Below are positions 1 through 8,876 of a stretch of DNA of 64,000 bases, in pieces. Every line of letters starts with the position of its first letter. Position 1 is the stretch's first letter. Source of the stretch: CAVZMI01 sp050011775 (GTDB lineage: Bacteria > Bacteroidota > Ignavibacteria > UBA10030 > CAVZMI01); the NCBI GenBank assembly GCA_050011775.1, contig JBEKIL010000001.1, forward strand, positions 310,001 to 374,000, written 5' to 3'. The notes beneath the pieces were generated by a model, which worked only from the letters and a program-made list of their open reading frames with translations, made no database searches and was not told where the DNA came from. Made by a program: the position numbers and the translations under genes.

Positions 1-1
1 T

Positions 2-997
2 GCGGCAATGGATCATACCTTACTCCTCGTTACGTTTACACCACGGCTCGGAGCAGCCTGGTTCGAAAAGCGCGATGCGTATTTTACTGGAGGCGTTGAG
101 CTTTACCGGCAGCAGCGATATCGTGATGCTATTGAGGCGTTCAATCTGGCCTTGATGTATGATCGGGATTATTCACCCGCACGTGAGTATCGATCAGCAG
201 CAGAGAGCGATTACCGTGTGAAAGTCGAGGAGTATTATGAACGCGGTCAATTGCTCGTCATTAAGGAGCGTTATTATGATGCGATTCAGATGTTTCGGGC
301 TGCGCTGGCAATAAATCCGCATCATGATTCATCGCGTGTCAGACTGGTTGCTGCAGAAGAAAAATTGCACGCTCTCGTTGATACGACGTTTGAAACAGGA
401 CAAAGATACTGGAGACAGCGGCAGTATCGTCAGGCTCACGCGATGTTTCAAAGAGCTCTCGAGTATGATTCGACCGATGAGCATGCACAAGAGGCACTTG
501 CGAAAATCGATTCTGAACGGACAGTTGTTGTTGATTCGCTCATTCATGTCGGTGAGATGGCCATGCGTCAATCGCTTCTAGAAACAGCACGCAATGCTTT
601 TGATAAAGCTGCAGTTATCGATCCGGGAAATAGCCAGATGGGTCATCGTTTGAGTTCACTCAGAGAGAAATTATCACTTCGGGAGCTTATCGAAGAGGGG
701 AAAAAACAGCTTGCACTCGGAAAAATGCAGGATGCACTCAGTGCATTCAAACTCGTGCTGGAAAGAGATCCCATGAATGACGAAGCAAAAAAGTACGCGG
801 CGCAGTGCCTTGCTTCATTGAGGAATACCGTGGACGAACTTTATCAAAACGGGCAGCATGCTTATTCAAACGAAGAGTACGAGACGGCGATCGACTTGTT
901 CACAAGAGTGCTGGCAATTGATCCCAATCATAAGACAGCGCAGGAATATTTACAACGAGCGAACGATAAACTCAAGGCGTTGGAACAGCTCCAATGA
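2..997 (+). CDS. TPR-repeat protein, 5' end outside window
   Basis: The reading frame is open from base 2, and the first ATG (base 8) has no visible ribosome binding site, so the true start probably lies upstream of the window. The visible 330 or so residues are almost entirely tetratricopeptide repeats. Units of about 34 residues carry the usual pattern (for example YRQQRYRDAIEAFNLAL, KERYYDAIQMFRAALAINP and NEEYETAIDLFTRVLAIDP). The signature recurs at roughly 50-60 residue intervals with charged helical linkers between. TPR arrays are protein-interaction scaffolds; no catalytic motif or membrane segment is visible in this portion. The gene ends with TGA at 995-997 and converges on the phosphoesterase gene. 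The specific function is unknown. Confidence 0.8.
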   Translation, partial: AAMDHTLLLVTFTPRLGAAWFEKRDAYFTGGVELYRQQRYRDAIEAFNLALMYDRDYSPAREYRSAAESDYRVKVEEYYERGQLLVIKERYYDAIQMFRAALAINPHHDSSRVRLVAAEEKLHALVDTTFETGQRYWRQRQYRQAHAMFQRALEYDSTDEHAQEALAKIDSERTVVVDSLIHVGEMAMRQSLLETARNAFDKAAVIDPGNSQMGHRLSSLREKLSLRELIEEGKKQLALGKMQDALSAFKLVLERDPMNDEAKKYAAQCLASLRNTVDELYQNGQHAYSNEEYETAIDLFTRVLAIDPNHKTAQEYLQRANDKLKALEQLQ

Positions 998-1048
998 AGG
1001 AGTACCTCCCTGTTTCCGATGACCGATCTAAGCTGGTGAAGCCTTTAT

Positions 1049-1750
1049 TTATGTGCCGAAATAAAGCCGTTCACCCAAAGAAACCGGAAGTCCCGCCGAA
1101 ATAATCTTCTTTGCGGCAGTCTCAACATCATATGCCGATCGTATGAAATTGAATGCCCATTGGTCGGTATCGAATATACCAAAACATAATCTCGGATCTC
1201 CATTACGGGGTTGCCCGACACTTCCCGGATTCACTAAATATTTTTTCTTACGGTCGATTGATGATGCTATTGTGCCCTCACCGAAGATGACCGGAATGTG
1301 TGTATGACCGATAAAACATAACGTTGTGGAGAAGTTCCGGAATAATCCGAGAGTCTGAATGGGATGAACGATGTAATCCCACTCTTCAGGTTGAAACGGC
1401 GATGAGTGGACAAAGGTACAATTATGAGCTGTTACGAGAAGAGGAAGTGATGCGAGATATTCAAAGTTTGAAGGTGTTAATTGTCCGATGGTCCACCGCA
1501 CTGCCGCCGCTGCCCTTTGAGTAAAAGAATCGATTATGGAGTGATCGACGATCGCTGCATCGTGATTTCCACGCACAACAATTTTTGCATTCGCACGAAT
1601 ATATTCGATACATGGATTTGGATCCGCACCATATCCGATAATATCGCCGAGGCAGATAATTTCATCAATATTGAGTGAAGGGAGAAGTCTCTCCACGGCA
1701 GCGAGCGCCTCGAGATTGCCGTGTATGTCAGATAGAATTGCCAGTCTCAT
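1049..1750 (-). CDS. Calcineurin-like metallophosphoesterase (YfcE/MJ0936 type)
   Basis: A two-metal phosphoesterase of about 233 residues. The metal-ligand motifs occur in family order: DIHGN near the N-terminus (D-x-H), GDIIGYG (D), GNHD (N and H), a His in the FVHSSP segment, and GHTHIP near residue 150. Single-domain proteins of this size hydrolyse phosphodiesters or phosphomonoesters in the cytoplasm; the substrate cannot be read from sequence. I chose the ATG at 1750 (MRLAILSDIHGN) because this is the usual N-terminus. A TTG nine bases upstream would add three residues. It lies 26 bases downstream of the secreted-protein gene on the same strand, so co-transcription is likely. Confidence 0.85.
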   Translation of the reverse strand: MRLAILSDIHGNLEALAAVERLLPSLNIDEIICLGDIIGYGADPNPCIEYIRANAKIVVRGNHDAAIVDHSIIDSFTQRAAAAVRWTIGQLTPSNFEYLASLPLLVTAHNCTFVHSSPFQPEEWDYIVHPIQTLGLFRNFSTTLCFIGHTHIPVIFGEGTIASSIDRKKKYLVNPGSVGQPRNGDPRLCFGIFDTDQWAFNFIRSAYDVETAAKKIISAGLPVSLGERLYFGT

Positions 1751-1776
1751 AACAATCAACGTGATGGATATGGTGC

Positions 1777-3057
1777 TTATGTTTTTTGTTGTTTCTTTTT
1801 TGCCGCCGGGAAAAGGACATTATTCAAAATCAACCGGTAACCGGGCGAGTTCTTGTGCAGGGCCAGATCGGTCGGCGGATCCCAGACAGCATGCTGGTAA
1901 TCTTCGGGATCATGACCGCCGTAAAAGGTAAACGTCCCTCGTCCGAAATTCCCGTGAAGATATTTAACCTGCTCGGTTCCTTCCTTCTGGGCAAGTATGA
2001 TCACAGATCGCTTGATCAGTTTCTTTTTGAAACCTGTGGTTTGTCCCATGAAACCCTTAATCACGTTGACATGATTTTGAGTGAGCATTGTCGGGACAGG
2101 GTCGTATTTTGCTGAAAATTCGAAGAGCGTAAAGTAATCGGTATTCGGATCCATCAATGGAATGGGATCGCTTGGAGGGAAATCAATATCGGAGTATTCA
2201 TAAATCAATGGATTCATCACCAGCGTGAAATTCTCGAATACAAATGTTTTGCTGTAATCAAGTTTCTTCTGTGCATCAGGATCCGGCGGATCGCCATCAA
2301 ACATGACATCGACGATATCGGTATTCTCGGCCGCTAATGCGATGTCGTATGTATCGGTGGCCGAACACATTGCAAATAGAAAACCACCGCTCCCGACGTA
2401 TGATTTAATTGCACGGGCGACAGACTTTTTCATCTCGGAGACTTTCCTGAAGCCAAGTTTTACCGCCATCTTTTCATTCAATGCCTGTTCATCGATATAC
2501 CACTGCTGTGACGCGTAGTTCATGTAGAATTTCCCGTACTGGCCTGTGAAATCCTCGTGATGCAGATGAAGCCAGTCGTATTTCTGTAATTTTCCCTGGA
2601 GCACCTCCTCATCCCAAACTTTTTCGTAGGGGATCTCGGCATATTCTAGAGCGAGGGTTACCGCATCATCCCATGGTTTGAAGTTCGGCGGCACATAGAC
2701 CGCAATCTTGGGCACTTTTTCAAGAAGTACAACGTCCATGTTGTTTCCTTCCTGCTGTACTTCAGCAAGGATTTGGCTGGCCTGTATTCCTGAAAGTGTT
2801 TCGAATGTAACTCCACGAATTCTGCATTCACGGGTAAATTCATCGTGCGCATCGAACATAAACGAACCGCCGCGGTAATTAAGCAACCAGTTGACATCGA
2901 CTCCATTATTCAATGCAAAAAATGCGATTCCGTATGCTTTCAGGTGATCGGTCTGTCTGAGGTCCATCGGTATAAGTATTTTCTGTCCGATTGCAGTTGG
3001 AACGGATGTCAGGCATAATATTAGAAGGATGAAGAGACTAATTTTTCCACGAGTCAT
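1777..3057 (-). CDS. Conserved secreted protein of unknown function ('asparagine synthetase B'-labelled family)
   Basis: 426 residues with a Sec signal peptide (hydrophobic stretch LFILLILCLTSVPTA, cleavage near AIGQ). The mature protein begins KILIPMDLRQTDHLKAYG. As I recall, homologues in Bacteroidetes/Ignavibacteria carry the name 'asparagine synthetase B', but no glutaminase Cys2 or ATP-pyrophosphatase motif is visible, so that name looks unsupported. The central part (IAVYVPPNFKPWDDA, then DWLHLHHEDFTG and GGFLFAMCSAT) resembles the fold of secreted glutamine-amidotransferase-like or BPL_N proteins. This is inferred from pattern only. Its ATG overlaps the stop codon of the upstream TPR gene by four bases (ATGA), so the two are translationally coupled and may act together in the envelope. 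Confidence 0.7.
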   Translation of the reverse strand: MTRGKISLFILLILCLTSVPTAIGQKILIPMDLRQTDHLKAYGIAFFALNNGVDVNWLLNYRGGSFMFDAHDEFTRECRIRGVTFETLSGIQASQILAEVQQEGNNMDVVLLEKVPKIAVYVPPNFKPWDDAVTLALEYAEIPYEKVWDEEVLQGKLQKYDWLHLHHEDFTGQYGKFYMNYASQQWYIDEQALNEKMAVKLGFRKVSEMKKSVARAIKSYVGSGGFLFAMCSATDTYDIALAAENTDIVDVMFDGDPPDPDAQKKLDYSKTFVFENFTLVMNPLIYEYSDIDFPPSDPIPLMDPNTDYFTLFEFSAKYDPVPTMLTQNHVNVIKGFMGQTTGFKKKLIKRSVIILAQKEGTEQVKYLHGNFGRGTFTFYGGHDPEDYQHAVWDPPTDLALHKNSPGYRLILNNVLFPAAKKKQQKT

Positions 3058-4940
3058 AGGGTGTCTCCACGAAGTATCCTGATCCGTTTTCGCGCTTCAC
3101 CGACAAGAAATGAATCCGGAAATCGTTCGAGTAACGATTCATAGAGTGTAATGGCTTTTCCTTTTTCGTGCATTTCACGGTTATATATTTCGGCAGTGGC
3201 AAAAAGTGACCGATCGGCAAAAATGCTTTCCGGATATTCTTTTACAAGTCGTTGATATGCATCGAGTGCATTCGAAAATCGTCCGGCGGATCTGTACAGG
3301 TCTCCAGTTAGAATCAATGCATCGTCAAGTAACAGCGAGCTCGGAAAACGTTTGGTAATATCCTCAAGAAATGCAATAGCCTCCATGTATTTATGCTGAC
3401 GCGACAAAAGCTCGGCATGTGCATATATTTTAAGAGCATCTTCCTGACCTTTCCGGTGGTATTGAATGAACATCTGGAGTTTTATGGCGTCATTTGCGAT
3501 GTCCGACGTTGTTTCTTGAGCCAGCGGAGCAAGGTGGGTTAATGCGCTGTCGAATTCGCCGCGATAGTATTCAATCTGAATACACTTAAACGATGCAAGA
3601 TTCTTCTGAGTCTGCCCCTGGACCGCATAGTTTCTGAAGAGTACCCGATATGAATAAAGAGCACTGTCGAGTTCACCGCGTGCAATATAGATATCACCGG
3701 TGGTGATGACGACGTCGGGATTTGTTTCAGAATCGGCATATCGGTGGCGAATTTCATCGAGTGCACGAAGGGCGCCATCGATATCAAAATATACGTTGAA
3801 CTTCACCAGTGCAATCCTGTAAAGGGCAAGTCGGGCATACTGTGATTGCGGATGTTCGATTGCCAGGGCGTTATAATATTGAATGGCCTCTGTAAGCAGG
3901 GAGTGGCGGTCGGCCGTGAGATTCGATGTCTCACCCGACGAATCAGGTTGTGTGCCCAATTCTTCCAGTACTCGAGCATATCCATATTTTGCCTGGGGAA
4001 TTGCTTTTTCTTCAGGATAGTGATCAATATATTCCCTGAATGCCTTTGCAGCAGTCGGGAATGCACGCTCCTTCGAAATCCGTTCGGCAAAATTCAATAT
4101 CTCTCGTCCCTGCGCTTTGAGCAGTGCATCGATGTTTTTATACACTACAAATGCATCATCGTATCTTTTTGCCTCTTGATATAACCAGGCAAGTAACATT
4201 TGAAGGGCTACGTTATCTTCATGACGGGCGGTTTCTGCTTGAGCGACCCTTAGAGCTGCACTAAGAGCTTCCGGTTTGGCAATATATGAGCTAATTCGTT
4301 GCCGTACGACCTCCATCATCGACAATCCTTTTTCGGTAACAATCGAGAGATATTCGCGGGTCGCATCTTCGTAGCGGAACATCATAGTATACAACAATCC
4401 AATTTCCTCGGTTATGGAAGAACGCTCGGAATCTTGCCGGCGTCCATCAATGAGCATTTTAATGGCTTTGTCATGCAATCGGTTTTCGATAAGGTAATTC
4501 GCAATCACACGGTATGCGGTTGGAGAATTCTTGAAAACCTCGATCCCCCGGTTCCAGGCAGCAAATGCCTCTGCCTCTTTTCCAGCCTTATAGTAGCAGT
4601 CACCAAGCAGACCGAAAAGTGAAATATCATTACCGGTGAAATCAAGTCGTTTTGTAACAATAGTAATTGCACTATCATACAATTTCAAATGCATATAAGT
4701 TCGGCGGAGTGCATCAAAGAAAACAAGATTATTTTCATCAGTGTGATGAAGCTGCTCATAGATTGGAAGAGCATTCATATAATCTCCAGCCCGCTCATAT
4801 GCCTCGGCCAGGTGTAATTTTATTGTATTTTGATCTTGATGGTATAATTTCCCCTCTTCCTGGGCGGATATTCTTGTTATCGCAAGTAATACCCATGCAG
4901 CAATAATCCCTAACCGATACTTATGTCGACAATATCTCAT
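3054..4940 (-). CDS. Secreted/periplasmic TPR protein
   Basis: 628 residues with a signal peptide (n-region MRYCRHKYR, hydrophobic GIIAAWVLLAI, cleavage after ISA). TPR-like helical repeats fill the rest, for example AEAYERAGDYMNALPIYEQL at residues ~45-65. The C-terminal part, with AIAFLEDITKRFPSSLLLDD and similar units, resembles YbgF/BamD-like TPRs. It is probably a periplasmic scaffold. The stop codon overlaps the start of the downstream secreted protein, so they form an operon that the phosphoesterase probably joins. A -10-like TATATT lies only a few bases upstream of the ATG, so the message may be leaderless. The exact role is unknown. Confidence 0.75.
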   Translation of the reverse strand: MRYCRHKYRLGIIAAWVLLAITRISAQEEGKLYHQDQNTIKLHLAEAYERAGDYMNALPIYEQLHHTDENNLVFFDALRRTYMHLKLYDSAITIVTKRLDFTGNDISLFGLLGDCYYKAGKEAEAFAAWNRGIEVFKNSPTAYRVIANYLIENRLHDKAIKMLIDGRRQDSERSSITEEIGLLYTMMFRYEDATREYLSIVTEKGLSMMEVVRQRISSYIAKPEALSAALRVAQAETARHEDNVALQMLLAWLYQEAKRYDDAFVVYKNIDALLKAQGREILNFAERISKERAFPTAAKAFREYIDHYPEEKAIPQAKYGYARVLEELGTQPDSSGETSNLTADRHSLLTEAIQYYNALAIEHPQSQYARLALYRIALVKFNVYFDIDGALRALDEIRHRYADSETNPDVVITTGDIYIARGELDSALYSYRVLFRNYAVQGQTQKNLASFKCIQIEYYRGEFDSALTHLAPLAQETTSDIANDAIKLQMFIQYHRKGQEDALKIYAHAELLSRQHKYMEAIAFLEDITKRFPSSLLLDDALILTGDLYRSAGRFSNALDAYQRLVKEYPESIFADRSLFATAEIYNREMHEKGKAITLYESLLERFPDSFLVGEARKRIRILRGDTL

Positions 4941-5102
4941 AGGGATAATATAAATAAAAGCTTCATGATGAAAAAGCTAATAAGTTGAGATTTTTTCTTA
5001 TCATAAACTATTTAAGAATAACAAGGGAAAATGAGGTTTTGTTCGTGTACTCAATCCTCATTCCTTGACTCATACGCCGTATTTCTGTACCTTCTATCTG
5101 TT

Positions 5103-6245
5103 ATGAGAAATATTGCAATACTTGGTTCAACCGGATCGATCGGACGAAGCAGTCTTGAAGTTATACAGACCATCCCTGATCAGTTTCGAGCAACTTACCT
5201 GACAACCAACAGGAATATCGAGTTGCTCAATGAACAGATTCGAAGGTTTTCTCCAAAGGGGGTAGTTGTTCTCGATCATCGTGCCGCTGCTGCTTTGTCA
5301 GAGACACTCAATGGAACCACTGAAGTCCTCGTCGGCGAGAAAGGGCTTCTCGAAATCGTCCGCCGCGATGATGTAGACCTTGTCATAAGTTCTCTTGTGG
5401 GTTTTGCAGGACTCAGGCCGACCATTGAGGCGATCAGACATCGGAAAACCATTGCCCTGGCGAATAAAGAGACACTTGTTGTCGCGGGGGAAATCATAAC
5501 CGGCCTTGTCGATGAATACGGCGTGAAAATCCTTCCGATCGATAGTGAACATAGCGCGATTATGCAATGTCTGGCAGGTGAGGACCCCGCGACTGTGCTT
5601 CGGTTGATTCTCACAGCTTCGGGCGGTCCTTTTTACACCCGAAATAAGGAAGATTTCTGTTCCATTACGGTTGATGAGGCATTGAAGCATCCAAATTGGA
5701 AAATGGGGAATAAAATCACGATTGATTCGGCAACATTGATGAATAAAGGACTAGAAGTTATCGAAGCCCACTGGTTGTTTCACATCCCTCCAGAAAAAAT
5801 CGATGTTGTTATTCATCCTCAATCGATTATACATTCAATGGTGGAATTTATAGATGGATCGATAAAGGCACAGCTTGGCATTCCGGACATGAAAATTCCA
5901 ATCCAATATGCCCTGACGTACCCGAAGCGTATTCCCTCACATTGGGAACGACTGGATTTTTCGACTTTTCGCGAGATGACATTCGTTCAACCGGACATCG
6001 ATAAATTTGAGTGTCTCGGGCTTGCCTTTGAGGCCATCGGTCGGGGAGGAAGTGCACCGGCGGTTATCAATGCGGCAAATGAAGTTGCTGTTGATCTTTT
6101 TCTCAACCGGAAGCTTCAATTCCCGGATATTCCCCGCATCATTCGTACGGCACTAGACCACCAGCACATTGTTGATCATCCGGAACTTCCTCATATCATC
6201 GAAGCCGATCGCTCGACACGGGCAATGATTCTTGAACAGTATTAA
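5103..6245 (+). CDS. dxr: 1-deoxy-D-xylulose 5-phosphate reductoisomerase
   Basis: Catalyses the NADPH-dependent rearrangement and reduction of DXP to 2-C-methyl-D-erythritol 4-phosphate, the second step of the MEP isoprenoid pathway. The NADPH motif GSTGSIG is at the N-terminus. NKETLVVAGE follows, then the metal/substrate segment DSEHSAIMQCL, ASGGPF, and the hallmark HPNWKMGNKITIDSATLMNK. The start at 5103 gives 380 residues beginning MRNIAILGSTG, matching the family. An in-frame ATG at 5031 with an AAGGG sequence before it would add 24 unusual residues and is the alternative. rseP follows after 22 bases, a common pairing (dxr-rseP). Confidence 0.95.
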   Translation: MRNIAILGSTGSIGRSSLEVIQTIPDQFRATYLTTNRNIELLNEQIRRFSPKGVVVLDHRAAAALSETLNGTTEVLVGEKGLLEIVRRDDVDLVISSLVGFAGLRPTIEAIRHRKTIALANKETLVVAGEIITGLVDEYGVKILPIDSEHSAIMQCLAGEDPATVLRLILTASGGPFYTRNKEDFCSITVDEALKHPNWKMGNKITIDSATLMNKGLEVIEAHWLFHIPPEKIDVVIHPQSIIHSMVEFIDGSIKAQLGIPDMKIPIQYALTYPKRIPSHWERLDFSTFREMTFVQPDIDKFECLGLAFEAIGRGGSAPAVINAANEVAVDLFLNRKLQFPDIPRIIRTALDHQHIVDHPELPHIIEADRSTRAMILEQY

Positions 6246-6267
6246 CAAATATGGAGTGTAATTTAGT

Positions 6268-7593
6268 ATGGGTGTAATTGTAACAATATTCTATTTCATC
6301 ATCACTATTGGAATTCTTGTTCTGGTGCATGAGCTTGGTCATTTTCTCGCAGCCAAACTTTTCGGCATGCGCGTTGATATATTCTCAATAGGTTTTCCGC
6401 CGCGTGCGTTCGGACGGAAAATCGGCGAGACCGACTACTGCATTTCATGGGTTCCCATCGGGGGATATGTGAAAATTGCCGGGATGATCGATGAAAGCTT
6501 CGATACGGAATTTCTCAATCATGAACCGCAGCCTTGGGAGTTCCGGTCGAAACCGATCTGGCAGAGAATGATCGTCATGGCAGCGGGAGTGATTATGAAT
6601 CTCCTGCTCGCAATCTTGATTTTCTGGGGGATCAATTATGTCAATGGGAGAGTAGTGATCGATACGACGGAAGTCGGTATTGTTGTTCAACAAAGTAATG
6701 CAGAGATCGCCGGATTCCAGCAGGGCGATAAGATTATAACAATCAACGGTAAACGGGTAGAAAGCTGGGATGATATCCAAAGTGCAATGTACATTGAAGA
6801 TATAGGAAACGATTTGACATTTACTATTCTGCGTCATGAGGCGATGTACACGATACCTGTTCCGCGGAAATTGGTTCCCGATCTCACAGAAGACTTTTTT
6901 GGATTACTACCGGCAGGTTCTCCCGGCGTGGTGATGGTTAACAGTGTTGAAAAGAATCGTCCGGCAGAGCGAGTCGGATTGAAATCGAAGGATGTCATTA
7001 TATCCTTGAACGATGTCCATATTGCTGTTGCTCAGCAGGTGCTGAAGATTGTTAAAGCAAATGTTGGAAAAGAAGTATCGATACAATGGATGCGAGGCGA
7101 CTCAATGTTCAACGGGAAAGTCGTTCCGGATCCGGATGGAAAAATCGGCATCGTGCAGGAACCGAAACCATTTGCTGGCCCGATTAAACGATATCAATAT
7201 ACAATTATTGAGGCTTTCCCTCGAGGTGTAGGCGAGATCTGGAATGTAACGGTTCTATTCGGGAAATCGATATGGCAGGTTGTCATCGGGAAGACGCCAT
7301 TTGGGAAAACGGTCGGCGGACCGATTCGCATTGCTCAACTTGCAACCCGGTCGGCAGAATTTGGCCTCGGGAGTTTTTTTGGATTTCTGGCCCTTCTCAG
7401 TGTCAGTCTGGCTATTTTAAATATCGTACCATTCCCGGCGCTGGATGGAGGACACATCATATTTCTTGTGTATGAGGCAATCTTCCGCCGGGAAATACCT
7501 AGTAAAGTGAAACTAGCTTTTCAGCAGGTTGGATTTTTCCTCTTGCTTGCCTTTATGGCCTTTGTAATTTACAATGATATAGCAAACTTTTAA
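6268..7593 (+). CDS. rseP: RIP metalloprotease, site-2 protease RseP
   Basis: An intramembrane zinc protease of 441 residues. The active-site HELGH lies in the first membrane helix (LVHELGHFLAAKLFGM), with a second conserved segment NIVPFPALDGGH near residue 385 supplying the Asp ligand. Two PDZ domains sit between, at about residues 130-210 and 215-290. In known systems RseP cleaves anti-sigma factors and remnant signal peptides in the inner membrane. An ECF sigma factor is encoded at 59054-59692, but no obvious anti-sigma partner lies beside it, so the substrate is not indicated. The operon with dxr is typical. Confidence 0.93.
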   Translation: MGVIVTIFYFIITIGILVLVHELGHFLAAKLFGMRVDIFSIGFPPRAFGRKIGETDYCISWVPIGGYVKIAGMIDESFDTEFLNHEPQPWEFRSKPIWQRMIVMAAGVIMNLLLAILIFWGINYVNGRVVIDTTEVGIVVQQSNAEIAGFQQGDKIITINGKRVESWDDIQSAMYIEDIGNDLTFTILRHEAMYTIPVPRKLVPDLTEDFFGLLPAGSPGVVMVNSVEKNRPAERVGLKSKDVIISLNDVHIAVAQQVLKIVKANVGKEVSIQWMRGDSMFNGKVVPDPDGKIGIVQEPKPFAGPIKRYQYTIIEAFPRGVGEIWNVTVLFGKSIWQVVIGKTPFGKTVGGPIRIAQLATRSAEFGLGSFFGFLALLSVSLAILNIVPFPALDGGHIIFLVYEAIFRREIPSKVKLAFQQVGFFLLLAFMAFVIYNDIANF

Positions 7594-7595
7594 GG

Positions 7596-7624
7596 TTGCA
7601 CAAATATGAAAAAGTGTTTATACT
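7596..7624 (+). promoter_or_regulatory. Sigma70-like promoter for the 7653 gene
   Basis: TTGCAC (7596-7601), a 17-base spacer and TATACT (7619-7624) directly after the rseP stop codon. Transcription would start near 7631, which puts the start codon at 7653 rather than in the upstream in-frame TTG at 7596. Confidence 0.6.
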
Positions 7625-7652
7625 ACATTATCATAATATAAAGGGCTATCGT

Positions 7653-8735
7653 ATGAAAAATCAGGTACGCCTTATGGTCCTCCCGCTGCTATTTTTTTTA
7701 ACGATGGTATTATGGATAGCGACTGGACCAGCACTCTACGCTCAATCATTGAGTGTATCAGTTACTCTTCTCTCGTTGGATCAGATTTCGGTAACGGATC
7801 TGGACTTTAATAATTTCCACAGTTCCCGTCCCTTTATTGTTATTACCATGACATCATCCAGCCATGCTACGGTCGTTCTGCATCTTGATGTCACGGTACA
7901 ACTTGCCGACGGGACACAATTAAATCCCCTTGCTCGGGCGTTATCGGAGCCGTTCCCCCTTTCGGGAACGAGGAGGATCACCAACGTCGATCTTGGATCT
8001 CCTAACGGTATAAAACTCGATGAGAATGAAAGTGGAATCGTCGATGCCGCAGGGAAGAGAATCAATGATGTGCTTCAGGCAACAGGAAAGCTCCCCTACG
8101 GTACCTACACGTTCACAGCGTGGCTGGAAAGTAAAACGCCGAATATTCCAAAATCTAATGAGTTTCCAGTGAGCGTGATAATACAAAATCCATCTCGTGT
8201 TGAGTTATTAGCTCCTTCCAATGGTATCGAGTGGCCGAATCCGTTTCCAGTTTTCCAATGGTCATCAAATACCGATGAAGTAATTCTTGGGGTTTATGAA
8301 AAATTACCGGGAATGCAGACACCACAGGAAGCAATCTCCGGGGTGCCGAACTTGCAGAAGCGTTTATTAAAAGTAAACACTTACCAGTACGAAGCTTCAG
8401 GGGCGGGTGTGCGTCCTCTCGAGCAGGGAAAAAGTTACTACTGGCTCGTGCAGGGTATTGTCCGGTCGGGGGCGAATACCGAGGATTTAATCTCGAGTGA
8501 AATCTGGCAAATCAATATCACCAAGCAAACCGGATCCGCAGCAGCGTCAATGATTCTTAATCAGCTTCAAGATATCGCCGGCCCGCAGTTTCAAGCGATA
8601 ATTGCGCGACTGCTTGAAATGGGATTCGAACCGACAGGACTGCTTCGGTTCGGAGGAATTACAATGACCTGGGGGGAGTTTTTGCAGAAAGTACGTTCGG
8701 GTGAATTCCAAATTACCAATATGACAATCGACTAG
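7653..8735 (+). CDS. Secreted protein of unknown function
   Basis: 360 residues from the ATG at 7653. It has a clear signal peptide (MKNQVRLMVLPLLFFLTMV..., cleavage near ALYAQ). The mature protein looks beta-rich. A first half (SVSVTLLSLDQISVTDLDF...) reads like an immunoglobulin-type fold. A region around residues 185-290, with the motif PFPVFQW and aromatic YYWLVQGIV, resembles a fibronectin-type repeat. The C-terminal 60 residues form an amphipathic helical tail (LNQLQDIAGPQFQAIIARLL). No catalytic motif is visible. It is followed by a palindromic element and a FecR-domain protein, which may share its envelope role. Function unknown. Confidence 0.7.
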   Translation: MKNQVRLMVLPLLFFLTMVLWIATGPALYAQSLSVSVTLLSLDQISVTDLDFNNFHSSRPFIVITMTSSSHATVVLHLDVTVQLADGTQLNPLARALSEPFPLSGTRRITNVDLGSPNGIKLDENESGIVDAAGKRINDVLQATGKLPYGTYTFTAWLESKTPNIPKSNEFPVSVIIQNPSRVELLAPSNGIEWPNPFPVFQWSSNTDEVILGVYEKLPGMQTPQEAISGVPNLQKRLLKVNTYQYEASGAGVRPLEQGKSYYWLVQGIVRSGANTEDLISSEIWQINITKQTGSAAASMILNQLQDIAGPQFQAIIARLLEMGFEPTGLLRFGGITMTWGEFLQKVRSGEFQITNMTID

Positions 8736-8852
8736 TGTCGAGTACCAAAAATAACTTGAAGAATTTATAGGATTAAAACTAATGGAAATCGGATGGAATA
8801 GCATTATATGGCGCTCCGACTTATTCAAGTTATTTTTGAATCGAGACACTAG
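8732..8852. repeat. 121-bp imperfect palindrome with CTAGTGTC ends (MITE-like)
   Basis: The left end at 8732 reads CTAGTGTC, then seven variable bases, then AAAAATAACTTGAA. The reverse complement of the right end (ending at 8852) has the same CTAGTGTC, seven bases and the same 14-mer. The arms match at about 24 of 29 positions and enclose about 63 bases with no coding capacity. The left end overlaps the stop codon of the preceding gene. A long loop and the absence of a T-run argue against a simple terminator. A miniature inverted-repeat element or other palindromic repeat is the likeliest reading. Confidence 0.6.
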
Positions 8853-8876
8853 AATCATGAAAAAGGATACACAACC

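Noticed and set aside
3846..4184. 112-codon frame antisense to the TPR protein
   Set aside because: Shadow frame within a well-supported repeat protein; no ribosome binding site and no recognisable domain.
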